Positions 15,577 to 23,515 of a DNA stretch of 41,805 bases are shown one piece after another. A program made the position numbers and the translations under genes. Positions within the stretch are counted from its first letter, which is position 1, and each line of letters opens with the position of its first letter. The notes under the pieces were generated by a model. That model did no database searches. It was given only the letters and a program-made list of their open reading frames with translations, and had not been told where the DNA came from. This DNA comes from Candidatus Altarchaeales archaeon. GTDB lineage: Archaea > Altiarchaeota > Altiarchaeia > IMC4 > SCGC-AAA252-I15. The stretch is taken from assembly GCA_014729705.1 (NCBI GenBank), contig WJJK01000172.1, forward strand, positions 1 to 41,805. Direction: 5' to 3'.

Positions 15577-15840
15577 TTACACCTCTATTTCTGCTAGTTG
15601 CGAAGAAGCTTTTTCTACGGCAGCCTTGAACTTTTCAATACTATCAGTGAGCTCTTTCTCTTTCTGAGATATGGTATCTTTAAGTTTACTTGGGTCATAC
15701 CCTTGAGACTTAATTTCTTCTACCAGATCAGTCAGCGCTTTTTTCTTGGACTTGTATTGTTCCTCAAGGCGTATCTTTTTAGTATGCAGCTCTTCTCTGC
15801 GTTTTTGGAGGCCCACAAATTCTTCTATATTGGCTGCCAT
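15577..15840 (-). CDS. Coiled-coil protein, possibly the missing arm of the split Rad50
   Basis: 87 residues, almost entirely heptad-like charged helix, broken once by SQGYDPSKL. Such a G-x-D-P break followed by E/K-rich helix is common in the returning coil of SbcC-like proteins. It lies in the same operon between the Rad50 N-lobe/SbcD genes and the C-lobe gene, so it could pair with the N-lobe coil. This is an inference. AAAGGA six bases ahead favours the second ATG at 15840 over 15846. Confidence 0.68.
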   Translation of the reverse strand: MAANIEEFVGLQKRREELHTKKIRLEEQYKSKKKALTDLVEEIKSQGYDPSKLKDTISQKEKELTDSIEKFKAAVEKASSQLAEIEV

Positions 15841-15851
15841 GTCCATTCCTT

Positions 15852-16682
15852 TCAGATACTAAGGTCAATCACCTGACCATCTGTTTTTTCGTTTATCTTG
15901 TTCTTCTTACGAGAGGCATATACCTCTTTTTTAGCAGAAAAAGCATCACACTGAAAGCGCCACTTACACCATTTACAGTGTTTTGAGAGCATAGGCTTTG
16001 GCGTAAATACTTTATCTTGACTGATAGCTCTTTTCACGATCGCGAGCTTATTCTTAAACTTAGTGATAATATCTAGATTGATATCAACATACTTAATGAG
16101 CTGGTATCTGTAATAGAGAAATCCTACTTTATTAGGAAGCTTTCCGTGTCTCAAAAGATAGAGAAGAGCGTAAAAATATAGCTGCTCTATATCCACGTTC
16201 TTATCCATCTTTGTAGTTCCCTTACCATCAAGTATCTCTATACTGCTGCCGGTATTTCGTATAAAGTCCATTCTACCTGTAAGGGAGTCTCCGCTTTTTT
16301 TAAGGTCTATTTTATAACTGACCTCAGAAGTACACTGATTCCAGAAGTCAAAAGCTTCCAGGTTTTTGAGTATATCCTCTATAACCTGTTCAAAAAGTTC
16401 ATTGCTGCCTAGCTTGACCCAAGGCTCAGACCAATCTACATAGGCATTATCCAACATGTAATCCCACTCACGTCTCATAATTTCCCGGATCTGGGATTCA
16501 GGGATAAGTTCATCTCTTTTAGAATAACAATTCACATGCTTTTCAAAGAAGCTCTCTATTAGACGGCCATAAAGAGAGTGGTACTCACTATCTTTTACAT
16601 CAGAGGGTACCTTATTGACTTGGTTGTAGTACAACCGCGGACAATTCAGATATGTACGGTAGTTAGAATATGAGAGTCTCAT
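15852..16682 (-). CDS. PD-(D/E)XK nuclease with an iron-sulphur cluster motif (Cas4/RecB-like)
   Basis: A single cysteine near the N-terminus (YLNCPRLYYN, Cys14) and CKWCKWRFQC near the C-terminus match the four-cysteine 4Fe-4S arrangement of Cas4 and AddB nucleases. The active site is GRMDFI (Asp), then EILDGKGT (the D-x-K), and QLYFYALLY as motif QhxxY. It should process DNA ends, most likely with the SbcC/SbcD and RecA products encoded next to it. The ATG overlaps the stop of sbcD by four bases. Confidence 0.87.
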   Translation of the reverse strand: MRLSYSNYRTYLNCPRLYYNQVNKVPSDVKDSEYHSLYGRLIESFFEKHVNCYSKRDELIPESQIREIMRREWDYMLDNAYVDWSEPWVKLGSNELFEQVIEDILKNLEAFDFWNQCTSEVSYKIDLKKSGDSLTGRMDFIRNTGSSIEILDGKGTTKMDKNVDIEQLYFYALLYLLRHGKLPNKVGFLYYRYQLIKYVDINLDIITKFKNKLAIVKRAISQDKVFTPKPMLSKHCKWCKWRFQCDAFSAKKEVYASRKKNKINEKTDGQVIDLSI

Positions 16683-17683
16683 GAGGATATCTTTTCCAAT
16701 TCTTCATGAGCAGAGGTAAGGAAGTAAGAAACCTTCTCAAGTACTTTCTTGTCTATCTTGAGCTTATCAAGAGCAGCCACTACCCTATCTTCCCCTTCAA
16801 GATCTTCTTCGAAGCTATCATCCTTCAGCTTCTCAACAAATTCCTCTGCTTCTTTTAGTTTCTTTTGCTCTTGGTCTTTTTCCTCGAGGTCAAAAACTTC
16901 CGTTGCAGGCTTCACTTTCAATCGAATAGCTTTTGTACTGACTTTTACTTCATCACCTGTTTTTGTAATCTCAACATACCCTATACGAGGTGTTCGCTGG
17001 ATATTGTCTTCAACAAGTGACCCTCTACTCAAAGCGCCAAGATTGATAAAGGTTTGATCCTTACCGTTTATACCCAGAGTCTCTATGCCCTGATCTACAT
17101 GATAATGCCCGAGCAAAAATATGTCGTCCCCTAGAGAAGAAATCTCAGGATAAGAAAAAAGCTTATGTTTGTAGAGCATGCCGCCTTGTGGCGAAGAGTA
17201 CAGGTGAAGCACACAGACATTCAAATCTACATCATCCTTAGCCTTTGGTAAAGACTCAAGGTCCGGTTCTTCCTCAAACGGAAATGAACGTATCCGCACT
17301 GAGACGCCTTCATGAGTAATTACACTCTCTCGAAGTTGTAAGAGAGCTCCACTTTGATAGAGGACGGCAAGAGGCTGCTCATTAAAAGTCTCATAGCTAT
17401 CAAATCTAAGGTCGTGGTTTCCTTCAGTCGTGTAAACATCACCCTTGAAACTCCGAAAGAGCTCTATAAGAGTCCTGTTTAGGCTGTGTGGGTTTTTCAT
17501 AGGAGCTTTTAGGTTGAAGAGATCTCCTCCACACAGATAGAATTGAGCTCCTAGTTTTTGACCAACATCTCGAATTTGCTTTAGCTTATCTAAGATATCT
17601 CCTAGATAATCTCCTCTACGAGACTGCGGATTCACAGAACTGATATGTACATCGGTGAATGTCATAAAACGTAAGGTACTCAT
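16679..17683 (-). CDS. sbcD: SbcD/Mre11-like nuclease (T4 gp47 type)
   Basis: A metallophosphoesterase with all motifs: TDVHISS, GGDLFNLK, EGNHDLRFDS, CVLHLYSS and LLGHYHVDQG. A C-terminal charged coiled coil (FDLEEKDQEQKKLKEA...) would contact the Rad50 partner. It trims DNA ends using Mn and the partner's ATPase. I chose the ATG at 17683, which overlaps the N-lobe stop as ATGA and has AAAGG upstream. A longer reading to 17719 lies inside that gene. About 334 residues, close to gp47. Confidence 0.92.
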   Translation of the reverse strand: MSTLRFMTFTDVHISSVNPQSRRGDYLGDILDKLKQIRDVGQKLGAQFYLCGGDLFNLKAPMKNPHSLNRTLIELFRSFKGDVYTTEGNHDLRFDSYETFNEQPLAVLYQSGALLQLRESVITHEGVSVRIRSFPFEEEPDLESLPKAKDDVDLNVCVLHLYSSPQGGMLYKHKLFSYPEISSLGDDIFLLGHYHVDQGIETLGINGKDQTFINLGALSRGSLVEDNIQRTPRIGYVEITKTGDEVKVSTKAIRLKVKPATEVFDLEEKDQEQKKLKEAEEFVEKLKDDSFEEDLEGEDRVVAALDKLKIDKKVLEKVSYFLTSAHEELEKISS

Positions 17684-18843
17684 CTTTTTACCTTTAGCTC
17701 TGCACCACACGCGGGACACTGGTCATATGTGGAAAGATCTTTATCAACAAGAGATAACTGTCCCTCTATCTCTTCTTTTTGCTTACCAACCTCAAGCATT
17801 TCTTTCTTTATAAGAGCGATACTCTTAATTGATCTGCGTAGCTCTTTTAACTCCTCAACATTAATATCTGTCTCCGGTAGAGTTACACTCGATATAGCCC
17901 TTAACTTTTTAACATCTCTCATCAAAGAGACCATCTTAGTATACACAGAGCTAATCTCTTTTAGCTCCTGAGCATCTTCTCTAATAGAGGGGGATTCAGG
18001 TATCTTAACATTCTTGCTTTTCTCTAATCTCTTTACATCCTTAGCTATATTACTTAAGGTCGTGCGATATGTATAGAGGCGTTTATACTCTTGGGCTCTC
18101 TCTGAAGTTTTTACATCTGAAGGTATCTCTACTTCAGAGGCCTTTTGGATTTGGTTAGTCTCCTCTACAAGAGTAGTCAGAGCACTATACCAGGTTTTTA
18201 TCTTGTTTACCTCTATTTCTTTTTTATCGAGCTCGACCCTTTGTTCCTTGAGGGACTCTACGGATTTTTTTACATCATCAAAACCCTCATAACGTTTTAG
18301 GTCTTCTTCAGCTATATCAAGATCTTTTTGTCTTATACGCAGTGTGTCCTTAGTAGACCTTTTCTCCTTACTACATAAATCAGATGCCTTATATAGCCTA
18401 TCTAGGCCATATACGGACGCTATCAGATCCGCACCCTTAGTATCCTGTCTATCTACAAGGAATAGAGGAAAAAATTGCTTAGTATAGTTGAGATTGATTT
18501 TTTCATCACCGAGTTTTGTGACCCCTAGCCCTGCTTCTGCTATCTCACTAGGAGGGTCCCCTCGTCCCGGTTTTTTGTACATCTTACCATTGATCTTATA
18601 GAAGTTGTTGCCTTCTTCTTTGTGCCACAGAAGGTCGAGATCCGCGGTTACAAGATGAACCTCGCAGAACTTCTCTCCCCACTTTATGAACTTAGTGCCT
18701 GCGCGATTTGTGAGTGCTGCGTCAATAGCTCTTAACACAGCACTCTTACCGCGAGAGTTCTTTCCGATGAGGGCTGTAAAACCTTCTACCGTGAACTTCA
18801 CATGCCCTAGAGATTCATAATTTGTGATCTCTACTTCAAACAT
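17680..18843 (-). CDS. N-terminal lobe and coiled coil of a split SbcC/Rad50-like protein
   Basis: Walker A reads GKNSRGKSAVLRAID (about residues 27-41), inside an N-terminal ABC lobe. From about 165 to 375 is coiled coil containing three roughly 41-residue repeats (VEIPSD, VKIPES, VTLPET mark each). The protein ends 12 residues after DQC, with CPACG, the Rad50 zinc hook. So translation stops exactly at the hook, where Rad50 would turn back. Walker B is missing here and is encoded at 13564-14175. ATGA overlap with sbcD links their expression. An internal stop is absent, so this is a gene split, not a simple frameshift. Confidence 0.88.
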   Translation of the reverse strand: MFEVEITNYESLGHVKFTVEGFTALIGKNSRGKSAVLRAIDAALTNRAGTKFIKWGEKFCEVHLVTADLDLLWHKEEGNNFYKINGKMYKKPGRGDPPSEIAEAGLGVTKLGDEKINLNYTKQFFPLFLVDRQDTKGADLIASVYGLDRLYKASDLCSKEKRSTKDTLRIRQKDLDIAEEDLKRYEGFDDVKKSVESLKEQRVELDKKEIEVNKIKTWYSALTTLVEETNQIQKASEVEIPSDVKTSERAQEYKRLYTYRTTLSNIAKDVKRLEKSKNVKIPESPSIREDAQELKEISSVYTKMVSLMRDVKKLRAISSVTLPETDINVEELKELRRSIKSIALIKKEMLEVGKQKEEIEGQLSLVDKDLSTYDQCPACGAELKVKR

Positions 18844-18844
18844 G

Positions 18845-20122
18845 TCAGCTATCCATCAACTCATCAAGTTCATTTAAAGCTGCCTGATCTTCTTCTGAGA
18901 TGTCTTCTTCTCCTACAGGAGGCATACCCTTAAGCTTGCGGATTTGGTTTAGCTGCTCTACCTCATCATCTGTGAGTTTTTCCTTCGCCTCGAGAGTCTT
19001 AAAGATTTCATCAAGCTCCTGCTCATCTCGTGTAGGCATGATATATGGTTTGATAGTATCTAGGATCTCGGGGTGGTCCTCAAGGTGTTTTTTCACATTA
19101 TATTGACCCTGAATTTTAAAACTCATGTCACTATTTGGGTCATTCCACTCAAACCATCCACCACTTTTCTTAATGACCTTTCGATTTACAGCAAGGTCTA
19201 CAAGAGAAAGAACATTATCTATACCCTGCCCAAAGGCGATATAGATCGGACCTGATTTAAAGGGCATATCAATCTTGTTCTTAATTACTATCGCTTTTAC
19301 TATCTGATTGACAGCCTTCTTTTCACTTACACCTGTTATGTTACTCTGGGTGTTTATCTGCTCCTTCTTACCTGTGTTCTTAAGGTGGAGCCGGATAGTT
19401 GAGTAATAACGAAGAGCTCTACCTCCGGTTGTCATTTCATTAGGACCTGGATCATATTGACTAGTTTTGATGTTGCTACGTAGCTGGTTAACAAGTACTA
19501 GTGCACAGTTCGCCTTAGTCAGACGCTTGCATATCCAGTTCAAGAAGGTGCCGACGAGTTTAGCGTGGAGTCCGATCTGAGTTGTCTCATCGGCATCCTT
19601 CTCGAACGTACTTTTTGGGAGCATCGCAGCTACGGAGTCCACAATGATGACACTAGGCTTGTAATGTGATAGGGAGTGCCCTATAATCTTGGCACCATCC
19701 TCAAGGGAGTCCGGCTCTACGTGGAGGAATTTCTCGGGGGATGTATCTATACCAAGGTTCTTTACATACTGACGCTGCGCACGAAGAGCTTTCTCGAAGT
19801 CAGCATAGAGTACTTTCTCGCCCGCAAGCTGAGCCTGCTTGGCGATATGAAGCGCGACAGTCGTCTTTCCACAACCTTCATCACCGAAGATTTCGGTGAC
19901 ATAGCCTTTAGGGACTCCACCAGGCTTATCCTGGTGGGAACCATCTCCTATAAGCCTATTGAGGACCCATGACCCTGTAGATACAAACTCTAACTCTTTG
20001 GTGACATCTCCAAGCTGCCCTGCTTTACGTATAGATGCAATAAAGTTAGCAGCCTCTTTGTCTATTGTGCTCTTATCTTTTTTTGGAGCTGCTTTTTTTC
20101 CCTTTTTCTTTGCGGGAGGCAT
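18845..20122 (-). CDS. recA: RecA recombinase
   Basis: The strand-exchange ATPase: Walker A GDEGCGKTT, catalytic Glu in YADFEKALR, Walker B VIIVDSVAAMLP, NQLRSNI, and the L2-adjacent block TTGGRALRYYSTIRL. That last motif follows bacterial RecA more than T4 UvsX. A Lys-rich N-terminal tail (PPAKKKGKKAAPKK) and an acidic C-terminal tail (EEDISEEDQAALNELDEL) are present. The ATG at 20122 follows AAAGGAG by eight bases, better than 20167. It overlaps the ruvC-like gene by 50 bp. Confidence 0.94.
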   Translation of the reverse strand: MPPAKKKGKKAAPKKDKSTIDKEAANFIASIRKAGQLGDVTKELEFVSTGSWVLNRLIGDGSHQDKPGGVPKGYVTEIFGDEGCGKTTVALHIAKQAQLAGEKVLYADFEKALRAQRQYVKNLGIDTSPEKFLHVEPDSLEDGAKIIGHSLSHYKPSVIIVDSVAAMLPKSTFEKDADETTQIGLHAKLVGTFLNWICKRLTKANCALVLVNQLRSNIKTSQYDPGPNEMTTGGRALRYYSTIRLHLKNTGKKEQINTQSNITGVSEKKAVNQIVKAIVIKNKIDMPFKSGPIYIAFGQGIDNVLSLVDLAVNRKVIKKSGGWFEWNDPNSDMSFKIQGQYNVKKHLEDHPEILDTIKPYIMPTRDEQELDEIFKTLEAKEKLTDDEVEQLNQIRKLKGMPPVGEEDISEEDQAALNELDELMDS

Positions 20123-20777
20123 CTTTTGTTCTCCTTTTAATGGCTTTGAAATCATAGAAGAGGTCATTCTCTCTAAACATAATCCCGGTATACTCTGTTA
20201 CACCCTTACGTACACCGCGTGTATAAGTGTGCTGCCCACAAAAGGTATGATGCTCGTACTCTCCGAGATCTTCTTCAGATAAGACCTTTTCAAAGAACCA
20301 CTTGTAATATCGTTTACCAAAATATCCTGCCCAAAAGGCGTCAGCGACATCTTCTGCTAATCGCTTACCGTGCAGGTGTAACGTAGTCTTCGCCTGGTCT
20401 ATCATGTGTGGCTTTCCAATCTCAGCCACACTGGTCTCCGGAAAGACCAGTTTTTTTAGCATTTGTGGCGGAAAACAGACTACGTAGTTATCATGTTCTA
20501 AAAAGACCCTATGTATAAACTGATTCAGGGCATAAAGCATTTCTGTACTGTTGGATCCAAAGAAGGGAGCTTCCATCGCTACAAACGTGATGTCATACTT
20601 CTCTATCTTCTCTGAGATCTGCTGGGCTTGCTTAATCAGTCGCTGTACCAAGATGCCATCTGCGCGAGACGTCTTAAGCAAGCCCTTTTCTTCAACTATA
20701 TCATCGGCTTTAGCTGTATCAAGTACTACGTAACCTGCCTTCTGCACTGAGGGGTCTAACCCCAAAATGTAAGGCAT
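20073..20777 (-). CDS. RuvC-like Holliday junction resolvase
   Basis: An RNase H-fold endonuclease. LGLDPSVQKAGYVVLD supplies the first acidic residue (Asp8), VAMEAPFFG the Glu, and LAEDVADAFWAGYFG the closing acidic pair. After the roughly 155-residue core come an aromatic region and a Lys/Arg tail ending KGKKSSSKKR. It resolves four-way junctions made by RecA, whose gene follows immediately. The start overlaps the upstream stop as TAATG. Confidence 0.88.
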   Translation of the reverse strand: MPYILGLDPSVQKAGYVVLDTAKADDIVEEKGLLKTSRADGILVQRLIKQAQQISEKIEKYDITFVAMEAPFFGSNSTEMLYALNQFIHRVFLEHDNYVVCFPPQMLKKLVFPETSVAEIGKPHMIDQAKTTLHLHGKRLAEDVADAFWAGYFGKRYYKWFFEKVLSEEDLGEYEHHTFCGQHTYTRGVRKGVTEYTGIMFRENDLFYDFKAIKRRTKDASRKEKGKKSSSKKR

Positions 20778-21430
20778 TAGCTATCCTCGATGATATCTCC
20801 AATATCTCCAATATCTTCTGCCGCATCTTCAGCGCCAGGAGCGTCAATACCGAGCAACTCTCGAATCTCTGTAACCGAGAGGTCTGAGGCAAGATTTCTT
20901 GGGATATCATTGAACATGCCCTCAGCCTCTGACAGGATTTTCTTCTTAAGCCCCTCGTTTGATTGCCACAGAGAATTTCTTGCTGGAGTAATATCAATAT
21001 TTTGGAATTCCTCATTCGTGCATTTCACACGAAGGTCATAGTCAGTCACAGGAAAGTCCAAACCGCGGATCTTTTCGTACATAGTCTGGCTAAAGATCCA
21101 CGGGATAAGATTGTATCCCTTAAGTTTGTCCTTTCCATCCTTCTTTTCAATATCATATATAACAATAATACAACCAACTCTCCATTTAGGTGTATTACTG
21201 TCATAGCTGTGAAGACAGCAAATTTCCTTCTTGTCGCTAGGCTTCTGTCCTTCACTCTTACATATGAAGTAGCGGTCCTTATAATGAACCAGGGTACCTT
21301 TGAAGATACTCTTAGGATCCGCGTAAATGATACCTATACGTTCCTGCTGACCACCCTTCATCTTGAAACGCTGAAATTTGTTAGGCTGAATATCGTCACG
21401 ATCCAACCCAAAAGATTCTACACTAGCCAT
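20777..21430 (-). CDS. Probable single-stranded DNA-binding protein
   Basis: 217 residues with a beta-rich core (GIIYADPKSIFKGTLVHYKDRYFICKSE, then WRVGCIIVIYDIEKKDG), a linker, and a strongly acidic C-terminal tail (AAEDIGDIGDIIEDS), the layout of phage SSB proteins. A pair of Cys in EICCLHSYDS could be part of a metal site. Its position directly upstream of ruvC and recA strengthens the call. AAGGAG precedes the ATG. No specific SSB family signature is certain, so this is an inference. Confidence 0.65.
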   Translation of the reverse strand: MASVESFGLDRDDIQPNKFQRFKMKGGQQERIGIIYADPKSIFKGTLVHYKDRYFICKSEGQKPSDKKEICCLHSYDSNTPKWRVGCIIVIYDIEKKDGKDKLKGYNLIPWIFSQTMYEKIRGLDFPVTDYDLRVKCTNEEFQNIDITPARNSLWQSNEGLKKKILSEAEGMFNDIPRNLASDLSVTEIRELLGIDAPGAEDAAEDIGDIGDIIEDS

Positions 21431-21476
21431 TTTGAAACTCCTTAATAAGTTTTAGGGTCGTGGTAGAAAGAAAAGG

Positions 21477-21797
21477 TCATAAGAATTCGCGTAAAGAATC
21501 GCCAGGCTTGTAGACAACTTTCCTACCACGGACATGTTTGGAGACCATTTTACCGGTCTTCCGGTTGTACACTTTCTTCTCTTTTTCGCGGATCTCCTTT
21601 AACACAACTGTTCCAAATCCAGGACAGAGATTCAACCGTTCTTCCTTTAGAAGCTTATAAAAGACTTCATTTGTTAAACGGCGGAACAGCTTTTTGCGCA
21701 TGGCTTGGGTATTCGCTCTCTTCAAAAGCTTAGGATCAATCTTCTCCGAGAGTGTAGCTACAATGGCATCCATTAGGACGTCCTGCATCTCAGCCAT
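21477..21797 (-). CDS. HU/IHF-like DNA-bending protein
   Basis: 106 residues. The C-terminal half (CPGFGTVVLKEIREKEKKVYNRKTGKM, GRKVVYKPGDSLREFL) follows the HU pattern of G-F-G-T/S, the N-R/P-x-T-G beta-arm and the K-P-G-x-x-L-R-x-x-L end. The N-terminal helices are longer and more diverged than in cellular HU. It would bend or coat DNA for replication, recombination or packaging. The ribosome site is weak, and an internal ATG at codon 4 is an alternative start. Confidence 0.8.
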   Translation of the reverse strand: MAEMQDVLMDAIVATLSEKIDPKLLKRANTQAMRKKLFRRLTNEVFYKLLKEERLNLCPGFGTVVLKEIREKEKKVYNRKTGKMVSKHVRGRKVVYKPGDSLREFL

Positions 21798-21821
21798 ATA
21801 ATCTCACAATACGCTTCAACA

Positions 21822-22931
21822 TCATTCTTCAAAATCAGCAAGGAATGCATCTATATCAATACCCTCCCCACTATCTGATGATGCTGTTTTTGGAGTACCT
21901 GCGACTTCCTCTTTCGTCTGTACTTCCTGATCTTGACTCTCCTCAGAATTTAACTCAATATCTGGGAGACCCTCAGATTCAGGCTCTGAGGAAGGTGTTT
22001 CCTCGGCTTCATCGATTTCAATTTCGAATTCACCATTTTCGAGACCTCTACTATCCTCCTCTTGAGAAATAGCCTCCGTCGACTCGGCGTCTGTGCCCGT
22101 TTCATTGGGTGTGACTACCTCATCTTCAGATTGAGCAGTCTCAGATGAAGACGAATCCTCTTCCGAATCTGACTCCTCGGGATCGCATTGCTCAGCATCT
22201 CCGCTGATGGATCCAGGACTATCATCATCTTCCAAAAATGCTGATATAATATCTGGAGCGTCCTCAGATTCGTCCTGGCTATCCGCTTCGGGTGTGCCGG
22301 TTTCTGGGTGTCCCGTCCCGGATTCACCACCAGACTCATCTTCCTCCACATATTCAGCAGATGACTCAACATCATCAGGAGTCATCTCGTCTTCCAAATC
22401 ATCTATTTCTGTCAAACCTTTAGTCAATTCAGAAACTTCGGGATCGTCAGGCAGTCCCACATTAAGCCTGTTTAGTTGTTGATCCATCAAACGCATTAGT
22501 ACCTTGACTCGTCCGTCTTTTCTACTGATGCCTTGCTGTACTGTCTTTATAGCTCCAGAGAGATTCTTGAGGATACTGACTCTATCTTCAAGTTTAACTA
22601 TATTCTTCCGTTCATCTTCAAGGAGTTCATCTACAGCAGCCTCGCGTTCTTTTCCTGTGGGGAGTTCTTTTATACTCTTGTTATGTATGAGAGCGGATCG
22701 GTGCTTAATATTGTAGTTTTCCTTTTCGATACCAAGCATATGCTCTGCATTATCGAGTTCTTGTCTTACAGCCAGCTCATGCCTTTCCACTGTAGACCCA
22801 TGAAACTCACACTCAAGGGTCATCTCCTGTAAAAAAGCAGGAGAGATAGTGCCAACTTTTGGGTCAATCTTAAGGCTCGACGCACTTACCTTTTTTAGGT
22901 CTTCGTAAATGGCGGCGATGTCTATGGCCAT
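21822..22931 (-). CDS. Helical protein with long acidic tail, possible UvsY-like recombination mediator
   Basis: Residues 1-165 form helices: YEDLKKVS, then a charged helix with LGIEKENYN, and LEDRVSILKNLSGAIKTVQQG later. The spacing resembles T4 UvsY, the mediator that loads the recombinase onto SSB-covered DNA. Residues about 180-369 are a low-complexity Asp/Glu/Ser tail without UvsY counterpart. Neighbours (recA, SSB-like, HU, RecD2) suit a mediator. GGAGG six bases upstream fixes the ATG at 22931. The promoter at 22961 reads into it. UvsY identity is a hypothesis. Confidence 0.72.
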   Translation of the reverse strand: MAIDIAAIYEDLKKVSASSLKIDPKVGTISPAFLQEMTLECEFHGSTVERHELAVRQELDNAEHMLGIEKENYNIKHRSALIHNKSIKELPTGKEREAAVDELLEDERKNIVKLEDRVSILKNLSGAIKTVQQGISRKDGRVKVLMRLMDQQLNRLNVGLPDDPEVSELTKGLTEIDDLEDEMTPDDVESSAEYVEEDESGGESGTGHPETGTPEADSQDESEDAPDIISAFLEDDDSPGSISGDAEQCDPEESDSEEDSSSSETAQSEDEVVTPNETGTDAESTEAISQEEDSRGLENGEFEIEIDEAEETPSSEPESEGLPDIELNSEESQDQEVQTKEEVAGTPKTASSDSGEGIDIDAFLADFEE

Positions 22932-22960
22932 TGGTTCCTCCAGTAGAAAATTACTGTAAC

Positions 22961-22991
22961 AATATACGGTACTGTTCAGAAAAGTTAAACT
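22961..22991 (-). promoter_or_regulatory. Phage promoter, GTTTA-N17-CGTATATT class
   Basis: AGTTTAAC on the minus strand, then CGTATATT after the standard 17 bases, 30 bases before the acidic-tail gene. Eight bases at the upstream box and nine at the downstream box are identical to the promoter at 27029. It lies in the end of the ORF at 22985-23515. Confidence 0.75.
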
Positions 22992-23515
22992 TCTTTTTTC
23001 ATACAAATTACCTCAAAATCGGGTAGCAGATCAGCCTTTCTATTCTTGTATAAATTCAAGTACTTAACGACCCTTTCATCGTCTATATCACCAAAAAAAT
23101 AAATGGTTCTTATCTCAGTCTGTGTCAGAAGAAGGAGTTCTTCTAGACAGGGAAAATAGGTAGAGAAAAGGACCGGAGATTCTGATTGTACAGACTTGAA
23201 ACCTCGCTCTATGTACTCTAGAAGGGCAGATCCGATAGCGGAGAGCTGGTATCGTTCTTCTCCTCCAGAGACTCTATCTCGTTGAGTACCTGATGCAAAG
23301 ACTTTCGATTTGTTGGACCTAGAATGAGGGTCGCCTTTGATCTCTGCACTTCCGGAGGGTTGTCCAGTTCTTGCTTTGAGGGCGTATTTTCCGATACATT
23401 GTCCGAGTATGCTTTCCCCTCTAATGATAATAGCTGCTTGAGGAGCTTTGCATTCTGATAATTCTCGGGCTCGGAGAACATACTCTGCAAAGAGGTCCCT
23501 TCTCCTTTGATCCAC
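22985..23515 (-). CDS. ORF overlapping the 3' end of recD2; start unresolved
   Basis: Only the part after the recD2 stop, about 78 residues (LLEYIERGFKSVQ to the end, with EIRTIYFFGDIDDERVVKYL), looks like real protein. The first 100 codons overlap recD2 by 298 bp in another frame and look like a shadow. A GTG at 23515 has AAAGGA seven bases upstream. No ATG, GTG or TTG exists in frame near the recD2 stop, so the downstream part might instead be reached by a -1 frameshift. A GGAGGAG sits at 23260-23266. No family is recognised. Confidence 0.45.
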   Translation of the reverse strand: MDQRRRDLFAEYVLRARELSECKAPQAAIIIRGESILGQCIGKYALKARTGQPSGSAEIKGDPHSRSNKSKVFASGTQRDRVSGGEERYQLSAIGSALLEYIERGFKSVQSESPVLFSTYFPCLEELLLLTQTEIRTIYFFGDIDDERVVKYLNLYKNRKADLLPDFEVICMKKEV

